From NCBI RefSeq assembly GCF_003014485.1, contig NZ_PYGA01000030.1:1-64000 (forward strand): DNA of 64,000 nt, given 5' to 3'. The notes below the pieces were generated by a model that searched no databases, was not told the DNA's origin, and was given only the letters and a program-made list of their open reading frames with translations. Of the stretch, positions 24,602 to 32,979 are shown in pieces. The position numbers and the translations under genes were made by a program. Source of the DNA: Murinocardiopsis flavida. GTDB lineage: Bacteria > Actinomycetota > Actinomycetes > Streptosporangiales > Streptosporangiaceae. Each line of letters starts with the position of its first letter. Position 1 is the stretch's first letter.

Positions 24602-25833
24602 CGCGCCCCTTCCGGCCCTGCGGCGGCCGGGACGTCGGCCGGCAGCGCCGCGTCCACGCGGAACCCGCCGTCGCCCGCCGGCCCGGCGCGCAGCACCCCG
24701 CCCACCAGCTCGACGCGCCGCCGCAGGCCGAGCAGGCCCGTCCCGCCCCCGGTCCGCGCGAGCGCGGGGTCGCCGCCCCGGGCGGATGCGGTGGTGCTGA
24801 CGTCGACCCGCACGCCGTCGGGGCGGTAGCGGACCCGGACCCGGGTGTCGGCGCCCGGCGCGTGCTTGTGCGCGTTGGTCAGCGCCTCCTGCACGATCCG
24901 GTACACGGTCCGCCCGATGACCGGCGCCGCGAGGTCGGGGGCGCCCACCTCGTCGAACGCGACCGGCAGCCCCGCGGCCTCCGACGCCGCCACCAGCTCC
25001 GACAGCGGCGGTACCGGCGGGGGCGCGGGGCCGTCGGCCGCCGCTGCTCCGCCGTCCGGCGGTTCGGCGCCGCGCAGGACGCCCACGACGTCGCGGAGCT
25101 CCTCCAGCGCCTGGCAGCCGGTCGCGCGCAGGCCCTCGGCCGCGTCCCTGGTGGCGGCCTCCCCCGAGGTCAGCCCCAGCGCGCCGGCCTGGAGGACCAT
25201 CAGGCTGACGCGGTGCGTCACCACGTCGTGGATCTCGGCGGCGATCCGCGCCCGTTCCTCGCCGCGCGCCTGCTCCGCCCGGAGGAACCGCTCGCGCTCG
25301 GCCCGTTCGGCGCGGTCGAGGAGCGCGGCGAGGAGCCTGCGGCGCGCCCCGGCGTACAGTCCGCCTGCTGCCGCCCCCACGACGGTCAGCGCCGAGGCGA
25401 CGCCCGCCTCGAAGACCTGCGCCGTCCCCGCGGCGGCGAGCGGCAGCACCGCCAGCGCGGCGAGCGGCGGCCACACCGCGCGGCCGCCGCCCGCGAAGGC
25501 CCCCGCGCTGTAGGCCGCGAACGGGGCCGCCGGGAGCAGGCCGAGGAACATCAGGGCCCCGGCGCCCGAGCGGACGAGACCGCCCGGTGCGGCGGCCTCG
25601 ACCACCACGATGGCGGCCAGCGCGGCTGCCGAGACCCAGGCGACGCCGACGGGGAAGCGGCGGCGCAGCGCAAGGGGCAGCGCCGCCGCCGCCAGCCCGG
25701 CGCCGGCCGCGCCGCCGTAGGGCTCGACGACCCCGCCGGGGCCCGCTGCGGCGAACCCCGCCACGGCCGCGGCACCCACGATCAGGACGTCGACCGCCGT
25801 CGCGCGCAGCCGCGCCGCATCGATCCGCCTCAC
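24598..25833 (-). CDS. NarL-type sensor histidine kinase
   Basis: A 411-residue membrane kinase. The N-terminal half has about five or six hydrophobic helices (about 13-160) with no obvious extracellular domain. The HisKA_3 dimerisation helix carries ARIAAEIHDVVTHRVSLMVL with phospho-accepting H202. The HATPase domain has the N-box ALTNAHKHA and the G-box GGTGLLGLRRR. GTG 25833 fits the family; an upstream extension is Arg/Pro-rich and unlikely to be translated. It is coupled to the response regulator. Confidence 0.92.
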   Translation of the reverse strand: MRRIDAARLRATAVDVLIVGAAAVAGFAAAGPGGVVEPYGGAAGAGLAAAALPLALRRRFPVGVAWVSAAALAAIVVVEAAAPGGLVRSGAGALMFLGLLPAAPFAAYSAGAFAGGGRAVWPPLAALAVLPLAAAGTAQVFEAGVASALTVVGAAAGGLYAGARRRLLAALLDRAERAERERFLRAEQARGEERARIAAEIHDVVTHRVSLMVLQAGALGLTSGEAATRDAAEGLRATGCQALEELRDVVGVLRGAEPPDGGAAAADGPAPPPVPPLSELVAASEAAGLPVAFDEVGAPDLAAPVIGRTVYRIVQEALTNAHKHAPGADTRVRVRYRPDGVRVDVSTTASARGGDPALARTGGGTGLLGLRRRVELVGGVLRAGPAGDGGFRVDAALPADVPAAAGPEGAR

Positions 25834-26043
25834 GGGGTCCAAGGTAGGCGCGGCGGCCGCCGGAACGACGTCCCGCGGGCGAATCCCGTACGAAAGTCGT
25901 GCACCGGGGCGCCCGCCGACACGAAGGGAGGGGGTGATCCGGCGCGTTCGGCGCTGTCGCCGATGTACCGCGGTCGGCTCGAATCGAGGCGGGCGCCGCG
26001 GCCGCATCCTGTGCCGCGCCGCCGGGAACCGGCCGGGACGACG

Positions 26044-27036
26044 ATGGGGGCAGGCGCGGACATGGACACCGGACTACGTCGGAACTGGCGGCCGATCGTG
26101 CTGCTCATGGTGCTCGCACCGGTCATAGCGGAGATCCTGGGCGGCGCGATGCCGGTGGCCGACTTCGTGCAGCCGGGGATCCTCATCCCGTTCACCGTGT
26201 TCCTGTACGGGCTGCCGGTGCTGGTCATCCGGGAGGTCGCGGCGCGCCTGCGGTTCGGGCTGCCCGCTCTGTGGGTCCTCGGGATGGTCTACGGCCTCTT
26301 CAACGAGGGCCTGCTGTCGGAGACGCTGTACGCCGGGCTCGACCACGCGATCGCCGCGCACGCGGACTACGGCGTCGTGGCCGGGATACGCGTCCCCTGG
26401 CTTCTCTACATCCTGCCCTGGCACGGGCTGTTCTCCGTGGTCACGCCCATCGTCCTCGTGGACGGCCTGTTCCCCGCACGGGCCGGCCGTCCGCTGCTGC
26501 CGAAGGCGGCCGCGTGGTGCATCGCGGTCGGCGTCGGCGGGCTGGCGGTCGCCCGCTTCCTGCTGTGGGGCGAGAACCGGGAGGTGCAGGACACGGGGCT
26601 GTTCGCCGCCCACCTCACGCTCGTGGTGGCCGCCGCCGCGGCACTGTGCCTGATCGCCGTGCGGGTCGCGGCCGTCCTCCGTGTCGAGGACGGTGCGGAG
26701 CCCCGCGGGTCCCGCTGGACGGCGTTCGCGACAGGGGCCGCGCTGTACCTGCTCGCGTTCATCGGGCTCTCACTGCTGGTGGAGGCGGCGGCTCCCCCGC
26801 TCGTCACCGTGGCCTACTTCGCCCTGGTGGTCGCCTGCGGACTCCGGGCGGTGACCCGCAGGCCGCACCTGGCGCGGGCCGAGGGGACGGCGTTCGTCCT
26901 CGGCAGCGGGTCGGCCTACGCCGGGTTCGCGGTCGTCGCCGGCTCGCTGCTGGGCGACGTCGTCTGGGCCGCAACCGGCGCCTGCTTCCTCGCCGCCTAC
27001 CTCACCGCGGCGACCCGCATCGCCCGCAGCCGCTGA
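26044..27036 (+). CDS. Polytopic membrane protein of unknown function
   Basis: About 330 residues with eight to ten predicted membrane helices. The conserved-looking helical core reads GILIPFTVFLYGLPVLVIRE and WVLGMVYGLFNEGLLSETLY. The segment YGLFNEGLLSE, with charged residues within the membrane, resembles CPBP-like or permease-like proteins but lacks a complete EExxxR motif. ATG 26044 is favoured; ATG 26062 is also possible. It is divergent from the two-component system and may be a target of it. Confidence 0.7.
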   Translation: MGAGADMDTGLRRNWRPIVLLMVLAPVIAEILGGAMPVADFVQPGILIPFTVFLYGLPVLVIREVAARLRFGLPALWVLGMVYGLFNEGLLSETLYAGLDHAIAAHADYGVVAGIRVPWLLYILPWHGLFSVVTPIVLVDGLFPARAGRPLLPKAAAWCIAVGVGGLAVARFLLWGENREVQDTGLFAAHLTLVVAAAAALCLIAVRVAAVLRVEDGAEPRGSRWTAFATGAALYLLAFIGLSLLVEAAAPPLVTVAYFALVVACGLRAVTRRPHLARAEGTAFVLGSGSAYAGFAVVAGSLLGDVVWAATGACFLAAYLTAATRIARSR

Positions 27037-27063
27037 CCCGGCGAGCGCGGCCGGCCCCCGTGG

Positions 27064-28641
27064 TCAGCCGCGCGCCGGGGCCCCTCCGGTGTCCGTTTCG
27101 TGCGCCGGGTCGGCGTCGGCGGTCTCCGTGCGGACGTGCCGCAGCAGCGTCCCGGTGACGACCGCCAGCGCGACCGCGATGGCGGCGTTGACGACAGCGG
27201 CGGTCTGCACACCGGTTGTGAACGCCTCGCGGGCCGTGTCGAGCACGGGGCCGCCGAGCGCCGCGGGCAGCCGCTCCGCGGCGGCCACCGCGTTGCCGAG
27301 CGTCTCGCGCGCCGCCGCGGCAAGGTGGGCCGGGACCTCGGCGGGCAGGGCGCCGGGACCCATCCCGCCGCGGTACACGGCCGTGGCGACACTGCCCCCT
27401 ACCGCGACCCCCAGCGCCATGCCCAACTCGGTGCCCGTCTCGCCCATCGCCGATGCGGCGCCGACCCGTTGCGGGGGCGCGCTTCCCACGATCAGGTCGT
27501 AGCTGAGGGCGAGCACCGCTTGCAGTGCGAAGGAGGGGACCGCGAAGCCGACGACGGCGAGCAGCGGCCCGGAGCCGGTGGTGATGAAGACGTTCACGAG
27601 GAGCCCCGCGGCGCCGAGGGCGAACCCCGCCGCCATAACCGTCGACGGGCGCACCCACCGCAGCGCCGCCGGCGCCAGCAGGGTGCCCGCGATCCCGGCG
27701 AGCATCGGCGGCAGCGCCAGGACCCCCGCCTCCAGCGGTGACAGCCCCAGGCCCGACTGGAGGTACTGGAGGATGAGGTACTGGGTGCCCGCCAGGACGA
27801 ACAGCGCCATGGTCTGGGCGCCCAGGGAGACGCTGAACGCCGGGCGGGCGAACAGCCGGAGGTCGAGCATCGGCTCGGCGAGCCGGAGTTGGCGGCGCAC
27901 GAACACGTAGCCCGCCGCGAGCCCGATCGCGACGGCGGCCGCGGCGGTCGCGGTGACACCGTCCTTGGCGACCTCCTTGAACCCGTAGACCACCGGGATG
28001 ATCGCCGCGACGGAGAGGGCCGCGCTGGCGACGTCCAGGCCACCGGTCCGGTCCGTGTCGCGGTACTCGGGCAGCAGTGGCGCACTGACCAACAGCAGCG
28101 CCATGACGGGGATGGCCAGCAGGAACACCGAACCCCACCAGAAGTACTCCAGGAGCGCGCCGCCGACGAGCGGGCCCAGGGCGCCGCCGACCATGAAGTT
28201 GGTCATCCACGCGGCGATCGCGAACCGGCGCTGGTCCGGGTCCTGGAACATGACGCTGATGAGCGACAGTGTGGACGGCATCAGGGTGGCCCCCGCGACG
28301 CCGAGCGCGGCGCGCGCGGCGATCAGCACCGGCACGCTCGTGGCGAACGCCGCCAGCACAGAGGCGAGGGCGAACAGGACGGCGCCGATCAGCAGGAGCC
28401 TGCGTCGCCCGATCCGGTCGCCCAGGTTCCCCATGGTGATGAGGAAGCCGGCGATCAGGAACCCGTAGATGTCGACGATCCACAGCACCTGGGTGGCGCT
28501 GGGGCGTAGTTCCGCGCTCAGGTGCGGAACGGCGAGGTGCAGAACGGTCATGTCCAGGCCGATGAGGATCGTCGGCAGGGCGAGGACGGCCAGGCCGAGC
28601 CACTCGCGTGCTCCGGCCCGGGGGCGGATGCTGGTAGCCAT
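27064..28641 (-). CDS. DHA2-family MFS multidrug exporter
   Basis: A 525-residue exporter with 14 predicted helices. Motif A-like GNLGDRIGRRRLLLIGAVLF and the motif C-like stretches LGVAGATLMPSTLSLI and GGALGPLVGGALLEYFWWG are typical of drug:H+ antiporters of the EmrB/QacA type. ATG 28641 is preceded by AGGAAGG; a longer frame to 28671 is less likely. Upstream lies a MerR-type promoter (28677-28707), suggesting drug- or stress-induced expression. No MerR gene is adjacent. Confidence 0.93.
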   Translation of the reverse strand: MATSIRPRAGAREWLGLAVLALPTILIGLDMTVLHLAVPHLSAELRPSATQVLWIVDIYGFLIAGFLITMGNLGDRIGRRRLLLIGAVLFALASVLAAFATSVPVLIAARAALGVAGATLMPSTLSLISVMFQDPDQRRFAIAAWMTNFMVGGALGPLVGGALLEYFWWGSVFLLAIPVMALLLVSAPLLPEYRDTDRTGGLDVASAALSVAAIIPVVYGFKEVAKDGVTATAAAAVAIGLAAGYVFVRRQLRLAEPMLDLRLFARPAFSVSLGAQTMALFVLAGTQYLILQYLQSGLGLSPLEAGVLALPPMLAGIAGTLLAPAALRWVRPSTVMAAGFALGAAGLLVNVFITTGSGPLLAVVGFAVPSFALQAVLALSYDLIVGSAPPQRVGAASAMGETGTELGMALGVAVGGSVATAVYRGGMGPGALPAEVPAHLAAAARETLGNAVAAAERLPAALGGPVLDTAREAFTTGVQTAAVVNAAIAVALAVVTGTLLRHVRTETADADPAHETDTGGAPARG

Positions 28642-28676
28642 GCGGATCCCTTCCTGCGGCGGCTCATGCAACCGCC

Positions 28677-28707
28677 ATCCTCAAAGTTCACGTTAACTTG
28701 AAGTCAA
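28677..28707 (-). promoter_or_regulatory. MerR/SoxR-like promoter of the MFS exporter
   Basis: On the minus strand: -35 TTGACT (28707-28702), a 19-bp spacer and -10 GAGGAT (28682-28677). The spacer contains the dyad TTCAAGTTAACGTGAA (28702-28687), close to the core of SoxR-type boxes. A 19-bp spacer with a central dyad is the MerR-family signature. Confidence 0.65.
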
Positions 28708-28870
28708 GGTGATGTGACCCGGATCACCGCGCATGCTCCGCCGTGTTCGCATCGGTGCGTGCGGCAGCGGCGGGGGCCTCCGGGTCCCGCGCGGTGGGAG
28801 CAGGATCGGGGGCGGTGGGGCGGCGGTAATTCGCGTGCCCGCCCGCTGCCGCGTTGTTAGCGTGCGGGGC

Positions 28871-29254
28871 ATGGAGGACCGGCCCGGCGGGCTCGACGAG
28901 GGCGACCTGCGCGACGCCCTGAAGGCGTGGGGCATCACCGCCGCGGCGCTGGAGTACGCCCCCGTCGGCTTCGGCGACTACCACTGGACGGTCGGCGACG
29001 GCGAGGGTCCGCGCTGGTTCGCCACGGTCTCGGACCTGCCGGCCAAGAACCACTGCGGGACGGGCGCCGACGCCGCCGGGCGCGAACCCGACCCGTCGGC
29101 CATGGAGTTCTACCGACTCCGGTGGGACCTTGAGGAGGCCGCCGGGTACGTCGACCAGTTCCGCTCCCCCCATGAGCGCACGCCCGACACCGAAACGGCC
29201 TGGTCGGATCTCAGCGGCATCGTCGCGCAACTCGCCGGAGACGGCCCCGCGTGA
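28871..29254 (+). pseudogene. Aminoglycoside-phosphotransferase-like gene with its core deleted in frame
   Basis: A 127-codon open frame. Residues 1-73 resemble the N-lobe of spectinomycin-phosphotransferase-like kinases (YAPVGFGDYHWTVGDGEG, RWFATVSDLPAKNHCGTGAD). From about residue 80 it jumps to the C-terminal end of the same family (AMEFYRLRWDLEEAAGYVDQ, FRSPHERTPDTETAW). The HxDxxxxN catalytic loop and the metal-binding Asp, normally about 170 residues in between, are absent. The frame is kept across the join near AAGREPDP. It cannot be an active kinase; whether the short protein is made is unknown. Confidence 0.7.
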
Positions 29255-29368
29255 ACGGGGGTCCGGCCGCGGCCGCACGCGGCCCCGTTGGACGGCGGCC
29301 GACCGGATCGCCCCCCGCCCACCCCCACCCCGGCAGGCGTCGCGGCATCCGGCCCGTCGTCCGTCGTC

Positions 29369-30610
29369 CTACGGCGCCGCGGCGCCCGACTGCTCGCACT
29401 CCGCGATGGCGGCCCGCGTCGCCGCCTCGTCGGAGAACCACGCCGCCAGCGTCCCAGGGTCGTCGAACCCGTTGGCGAAGCGGTCGGCGAGGGTCTGGTG
29501 GCGGCCCGCCGCCGCGCAGAAGTCCAGGACGTCCGCAGGAGTGTAGTGCAGCCGCTCGGCGAGTTCGCCGGTGAACGGGCCCGCGTAGGCCATGTAGCGG
29601 GCGAACACGGCGCGCATGAAGTCGTGGTCGAACGGTCGGGCGCCGTGCGCGAGGATCGCGTCGAGGTAGATCGTGGCGGCCATGCACGCGTTGTTGGCGT
29701 CCTGCTGGAGCGCCGGTGAGGTGACCACGACGCTGTCGCCCATGCCGAGCACGGATCCCCCCGAGGGCAGGTGCGCGATGGGCTCGCGGACCAGCGGGTT
29801 GGCGTGGTCCATGGCGACGGCGCGGTCGTCGGCGAGCCGGGCGCCTTCGTAGGCGGGATAGCGGTGCGGCAGGTACTCCCTGATCAGGCCGAGCATCACC
29901 GTGAGGTGCACGTCCGGCGTGGTGCGCCGGGGGAAGCGCGCCATCGGGCCGTCGGCCGGCCCCGTCACGCACAACTGGCGGCAGGTGCCATTGACCGAGT
30001 ACCCGGGCCACGCGATGACGTGCCCCAGGCCGGGCACGATGTCGACCCCGATCCGCTCGTGGTCGTGGTGGTCCGGCGCGTCCTCGATGTAGGCGATGGC
30101 GGTCGCCACCGGCGGCATCCGCGCCAAGGCGCGCCCGGTGTCGACGGGGAACATGTCGGCGAGTCCACTGTGCCCCGTGGCGACGACGGTCAGCTCGAAC
30201 ATCAGCGCGAGCCGGTCGAGGTCGCTCACCGTGGCCCCGTGGAGCAGCACCTTGCCGCCCCGCTCCTCGAATACCTCCTGCCAGACCGCGATCTTGACCC
30301 GTTCGTCGATCGACTGCGCGGCGGCGTCCAGCCGCCCGGTCCAGTCGAATGCGGTCGCCCCGTCCGGGGTGTGGCCGGTGATTCGCATTCCATTGAGCGG
30401 CCGCGCCTCCTCGTCCCAGAAGTTCAGGCCGTATTCGCGCTCGGCGCCGCGCGCGGCGTCGAAGAGGATCTGCATGGACACGGCACGGCCGCCGTACAGC
30501 TCTGCCGAACTACGCACCGTCATGAGTGTCACGTCGTAGTCGTGTTCCTGGAGGCACAGCGCCAACTGGAGCCCCGACTGACCGCCACCGACGATCAAGA
30601 TCTTGCGCAT
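29369..30610 (-). CDS. StyA-like FAD monooxygenase
   Basis: A 413-residue single-component-looking flavoprotein of the styrene/indole monooxygenase oxygenase family. The N-terminal dinucleotide fold is KILIVGGGQSGLQLALCLQE. Downstream segments NGMRITGHTPDG, PGLGHVIAWPGYSVNG and VLGMGDSVVVTSPALQQDAN are typical of StyA-like proteins, which epoxidise or hydroxylate aromatics using reduced FAD. No StyB-type flavin reductase is encoded nearby, so it must borrow reduced flavin. ATG 30610 has GGAGA upstream; a longer start is unlikely. Confidence 0.85.
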   Translation of the reverse strand: MRKILIVGGGQSGLQLALCLQEHDYDVTLMTVRSSAELYGGRAVSMQILFDAARGAEREYGLNFWDEEARPLNGMRITGHTPDGATAFDWTGRLDAAAQSIDERVKIAVWQEVFEERGGKVLLHGATVSDLDRLALMFELTVVATGHSGLADMFPVDTGRALARMPPVATAIAYIEDAPDHHDHERIGVDIVPGLGHVIAWPGYSVNGTCRQLCVTGPADGPMARFPRRTTPDVHLTVMLGLIREYLPHRYPAYEGARLADDRAVAMDHANPLVREPIAHLPSGGSVLGMGDSVVVTSPALQQDANNACMAATIYLDAILAHGARPFDHDFMRAVFARYMAYAGPFTGELAERLHYTPADVLDFCAAAGRHQTLADRFANGFDDPGTLAAWFSDEAATRAAIAECEQSGAAAP

Positions 30611-30687
30611 TGTTCTCCATTCATGAATTGCGGAATGACCGATAAAACCCCCAACCGGATTGAACACCGGGAGCACCTAAGATCCCG

Positions 30688-30778
30688 ATAACGCAGCAAG
30701 CGTGCCGCATCGCATTTCCATACTTGTTTCACGTCTTTTTCGCAACGCACGCCGGATACGCCCGTTTGGCTGCGTTAT
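30688..30778. promoter_or_regulatory. Divergent promoter region with a split inverted repeat
   Basis: The AT-richer gap between the StyA-like gene and the NmrA gene holds ATAACGCAGC (30688-30697) and its exact complement GCTGCGTTAT (30769-30778), 71 bases apart. They could be two operator half-sites or arms of a lost element. Confidence 0.4.
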
Positions 30779-30886
30779 GCACCCCGCCGGGGACGGCCCC
30801 GCCGCTCGGCGCCGGCGGACGGATGGACATCCCCGCCGGATCCCGGGGCATGGCCGCCGGGCCGCGCCCGGACCAGGATCCGGGGT

Positions 30887-31735
30887 ATGACATCACCAAC
30901 GACACTGGTCCTCGGCGGTACCGGCATCACGGGACGCCGGGTCGTCCAGCACCTCCGCGCCCAAGGCACACCCGCACGCGCGGCCTCCCGTTCCGGCGAC
31001 ACCACATTCGACTGGACCGACCGCGCCACCTGGCGGCCCGCGCTCGACGGCGCCGACGCCGCCTACATCGTCGCGCTGGACACCACGCCCTCACCGACAC
31101 CCGCCTTCGTGGCGGAGGCGGTCGCGAGCGGGGTGGAACGGCTCGTCCTGCTCTCCGCCCGCGGCGTGGACGTCCCCGGGTACTTCGCGCCGGGCTTCGA
31201 CGGCGCGCCACCGCACCTCGCGGGCGAGGCGGCGGTGCGCGACTCGGGGGTGCCGTGGACGATCCTGCGCCCCGGCTGGTTCGCGCAGAACTTCAGCGAG
31301 GGCGTCTTCCGGGACGGTGTGCTGGCGGGGGAGCTGGCACTCCCCACGGGCGACGGCGCGGGCGCGTTCGTGGACGCCGACGACATCGCCGCGGTCGCCG
31401 TCGCCGCCCTCACCGGCCCGGGGCACGCGGGCGAGGTGTACGAGCTGTCCGGCCCCAGGGCGCTGACCATCGACGGCGTCCTCGCCGCCATCGCCGCCGC
31501 CGGCGGCCCCACGGCCCGCTATGTGCCGGCGAGCGACGCGGAGTTCCGGAAGCGCCTGGTCGCCGAATGGGGCGACGAGGAGGCGGCCGACCTGTGGACC
31601 AGCGCGCTGCACCCCATCCGCACCAGCCAGGAGGCGCCGGCCACCGATGGCGTGAAGCGGGCGCTGGGCCGCGAACCGCGCGGCATCGAGGAGTTCGCCG
31701 CGGCCGCCGTCGCAGCAGGCGCGTGGCGCGGTTGA
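30887..31735 (+). CDS. NmrA-type NAD(P)-binding protein
   Basis: A 282-residue atypical SDR (NmrA/QOR2-like). The Rossmann motif is LVLGGTGITGRRVVQHL (GxxGxxG). Later segments are VERLVLLSARG and WTILRPGWFAQNFSEG. It lacks the SDR Tyr/Lys catalytic pair, as in other NmrA-type proteins that bind or reduce with NAD(P)H. It is a clear paralogue of the 32980-33846 product (shared TFDWT..ATW..AL and VYELSGPRALT-like segments); the two flank an AraC gene. Confidence 0.88.
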   Translation: MTSPTTLVLGGTGITGRRVVQHLRAQGTPARAASRSGDTTFDWTDRATWRPALDGADAAYIVALDTTPSPTPAFVAEAVASGVERLVLLSARGVDVPGYFAPGFDGAPPHLAGEAAVRDSGVPWTILRPGWFAQNFSEGVFRDGVLAGELALPTGDGAGAFVDADDIAAVAVAALTGPGHAGEVYELSGPRALTIDGVLAAIAAAGGPTARYVPASDAEFRKRLVAEWGDEEAADLWTSALHPIRTSQEAPATDGVKRALGREPRGIEEFAAAAVAAGAWRG

Positions 31736-31763
31736 CCTGGTGACCGGCTGACCTGCTGTCGAG

Positions 31764-31793
31764 CGCGGCGCCCCGCCATGGCGGGGCGCCGCG
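31764..31793 (+). terminator. Strong hairpin after the NmrA gene
   Basis: Arms of 14 bp (CGCGGCGCCCCGCC, 31764-31777, and its complement, 31780-31793) with a 2-base centre. It is likely a terminator for the 30887-31735 gene. Confidence 0.7.
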
Positions 31794-31877
31794 TCGGGGC
31801 ACCGACCCGGCGTGGCGCGGCGTCGGGGCACCGCGTTCCGCCTCGGAACCGGCAGGGCTTTCGACGGACGGGACGCG

Positions 31878-31915
31878 CTTCGGCGGTCGCTGCTGCACAG
31901 CAGCTACCGCCGAAG
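31878..31915. repeat. 38-bp palindrome carrying the dispersed motif
   Basis: CTTCGGCGGTCGCTGCTG (31878-31895) and a complementary arm at 31898-31915 with a single mismatch. It lies between convergent genes and can act as a bidirectional terminator. The left arm matches the dispersed motif at 15007 and 23760. Confidence 0.8.
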
Positions 31916-31959
31916 TACACCCTGGCCGACTCCTTCCGGACCGGCACCCCGGCAGGGGC

Positions 31960-32889
31960 TCAGCCCGTCGGCGCCTCGCTGCCGTCGAGCACCGGGGCGC
32001 CGCCGTCGCGCCGGAACGCGCTCGGGCTCACCCCCTGGACGCGTTTGAAGGCGGCGCTGAACCCGAACGCGTCGGCGTAGCCCACGCGGTGCGCCACCGC
32101 CGCGACCGTCAGATCGGGCCGGCCCAGCAGGTCGGCCGCGAGCGTCATGCGCCATTCGGTCAGGTACGCGACCGGCCCGTCGCCCACCAGTTCGGTGAAC
32201 CGCTTCGCCAGCGTGGTCCGCGACACCCCCGCGCGCGCGGCCAGCGACGCCGTCGTCCACGGGTGGGCCGGGTCCTCGTGCATGGCGCGCAGCGCGGCGC
32301 CCGCGACGTCGTCGCCGAGCGCGCGGTACCACTTCGGCGGGTCGGCCTCCGCCCCGTCGAACCAGTCGCGCAGCGTGCACACCAGCAGCCAGTCGAGCAG
32401 CCGGTCGAGCACGATCTGGCGGCCCGGCCGCGCCCCGGTGATCTGCGACTCCAGGTAGTCGCGCATGGGCGCGCAGTCCTCGTCGTCCGGCACGACGAGG
32501 ACCGGGGGCAGCACCCGCAGCAGGCGCCGCGGGACCTCGGCCCGGACGTCGTAGGCGCCCGCCAGGAGCACCGTCGGGCCCGCGAACTCGTCCGCTGTGG
32601 CGCAGTCGTCGGGGGCGCAGTGCACCTCGCGCACCGGCGCGGCCGGCGCCGCAGGGTCGTCGGTGAACACGAAGGGCTCCGGCCCGCGGACGATGGCGGC
32701 CTCGCCCAGCCGCACCTCGCGCGGCTCGCCCTTCGCGGGCACGATCCACCCGCCGCCCCGCAGGGGGACGCACAGGGTCAGGTAGACGTCGTCGGTGAAC
32801 CGCAGCGACCACGGCGGCCACAGCACCGAGCGGCCGAAGACCGCACCCTTCCCGCGGACCCCGCGCAGCAGCTCATCGAACACGTCCAT
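31960..32889 (-). CDS. AraC-family regulator
   Basis: A 309-residue regulator. An N-terminal cupin-like sensor (about 1-190) includes WSLRFTDDVYLTLCVPLRGG and WIVPAKGEP. The C-terminal AraC domain (about 205-300) has ASLAARAGVSRTTLAKRFTE and the second HTH VAAVAHRVGYADAFGFSAAF. It lies between two paralogous NmrA genes and is divergent from the second, which is probably a target (90 bases apart). Confidence 0.9.
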   Translation of the reverse strand: MDVFDELLRGVRGKGAVFGRSVLWPPWSLRFTDDVYLTLCVPLRGGGWIVPAKGEPREVRLGEAAIVRGPEPFVFTDDPAAPAAPVREVHCAPDDCATADEFAGPTVLLAGAYDVRAEVPRRLLRVLPPVLVVPDDEDCAPMRDYLESQITGARPGRQIVLDRLLDWLLVCTLRDWFDGAEADPPKWYRALGDDVAGAALRAMHEDPAHPWTTASLAARAGVSRTTLAKRFTELVGDGPVAYLTEWRMTLAADLLGRPDLTVAAVAHRVGYADAFGFSAAFKRVQGVSPSAFRRDGGAPVLDGSEAPTG

Positions 32890-32979
32890 GGGGGCAACGA
32901 TAGGCGGGCCGGACGATCGCCTATGCGCCGCGGTCGCCCGCCCATGGGCTCCGGGCGGCGACCGCTGTTGACTCGGGGC

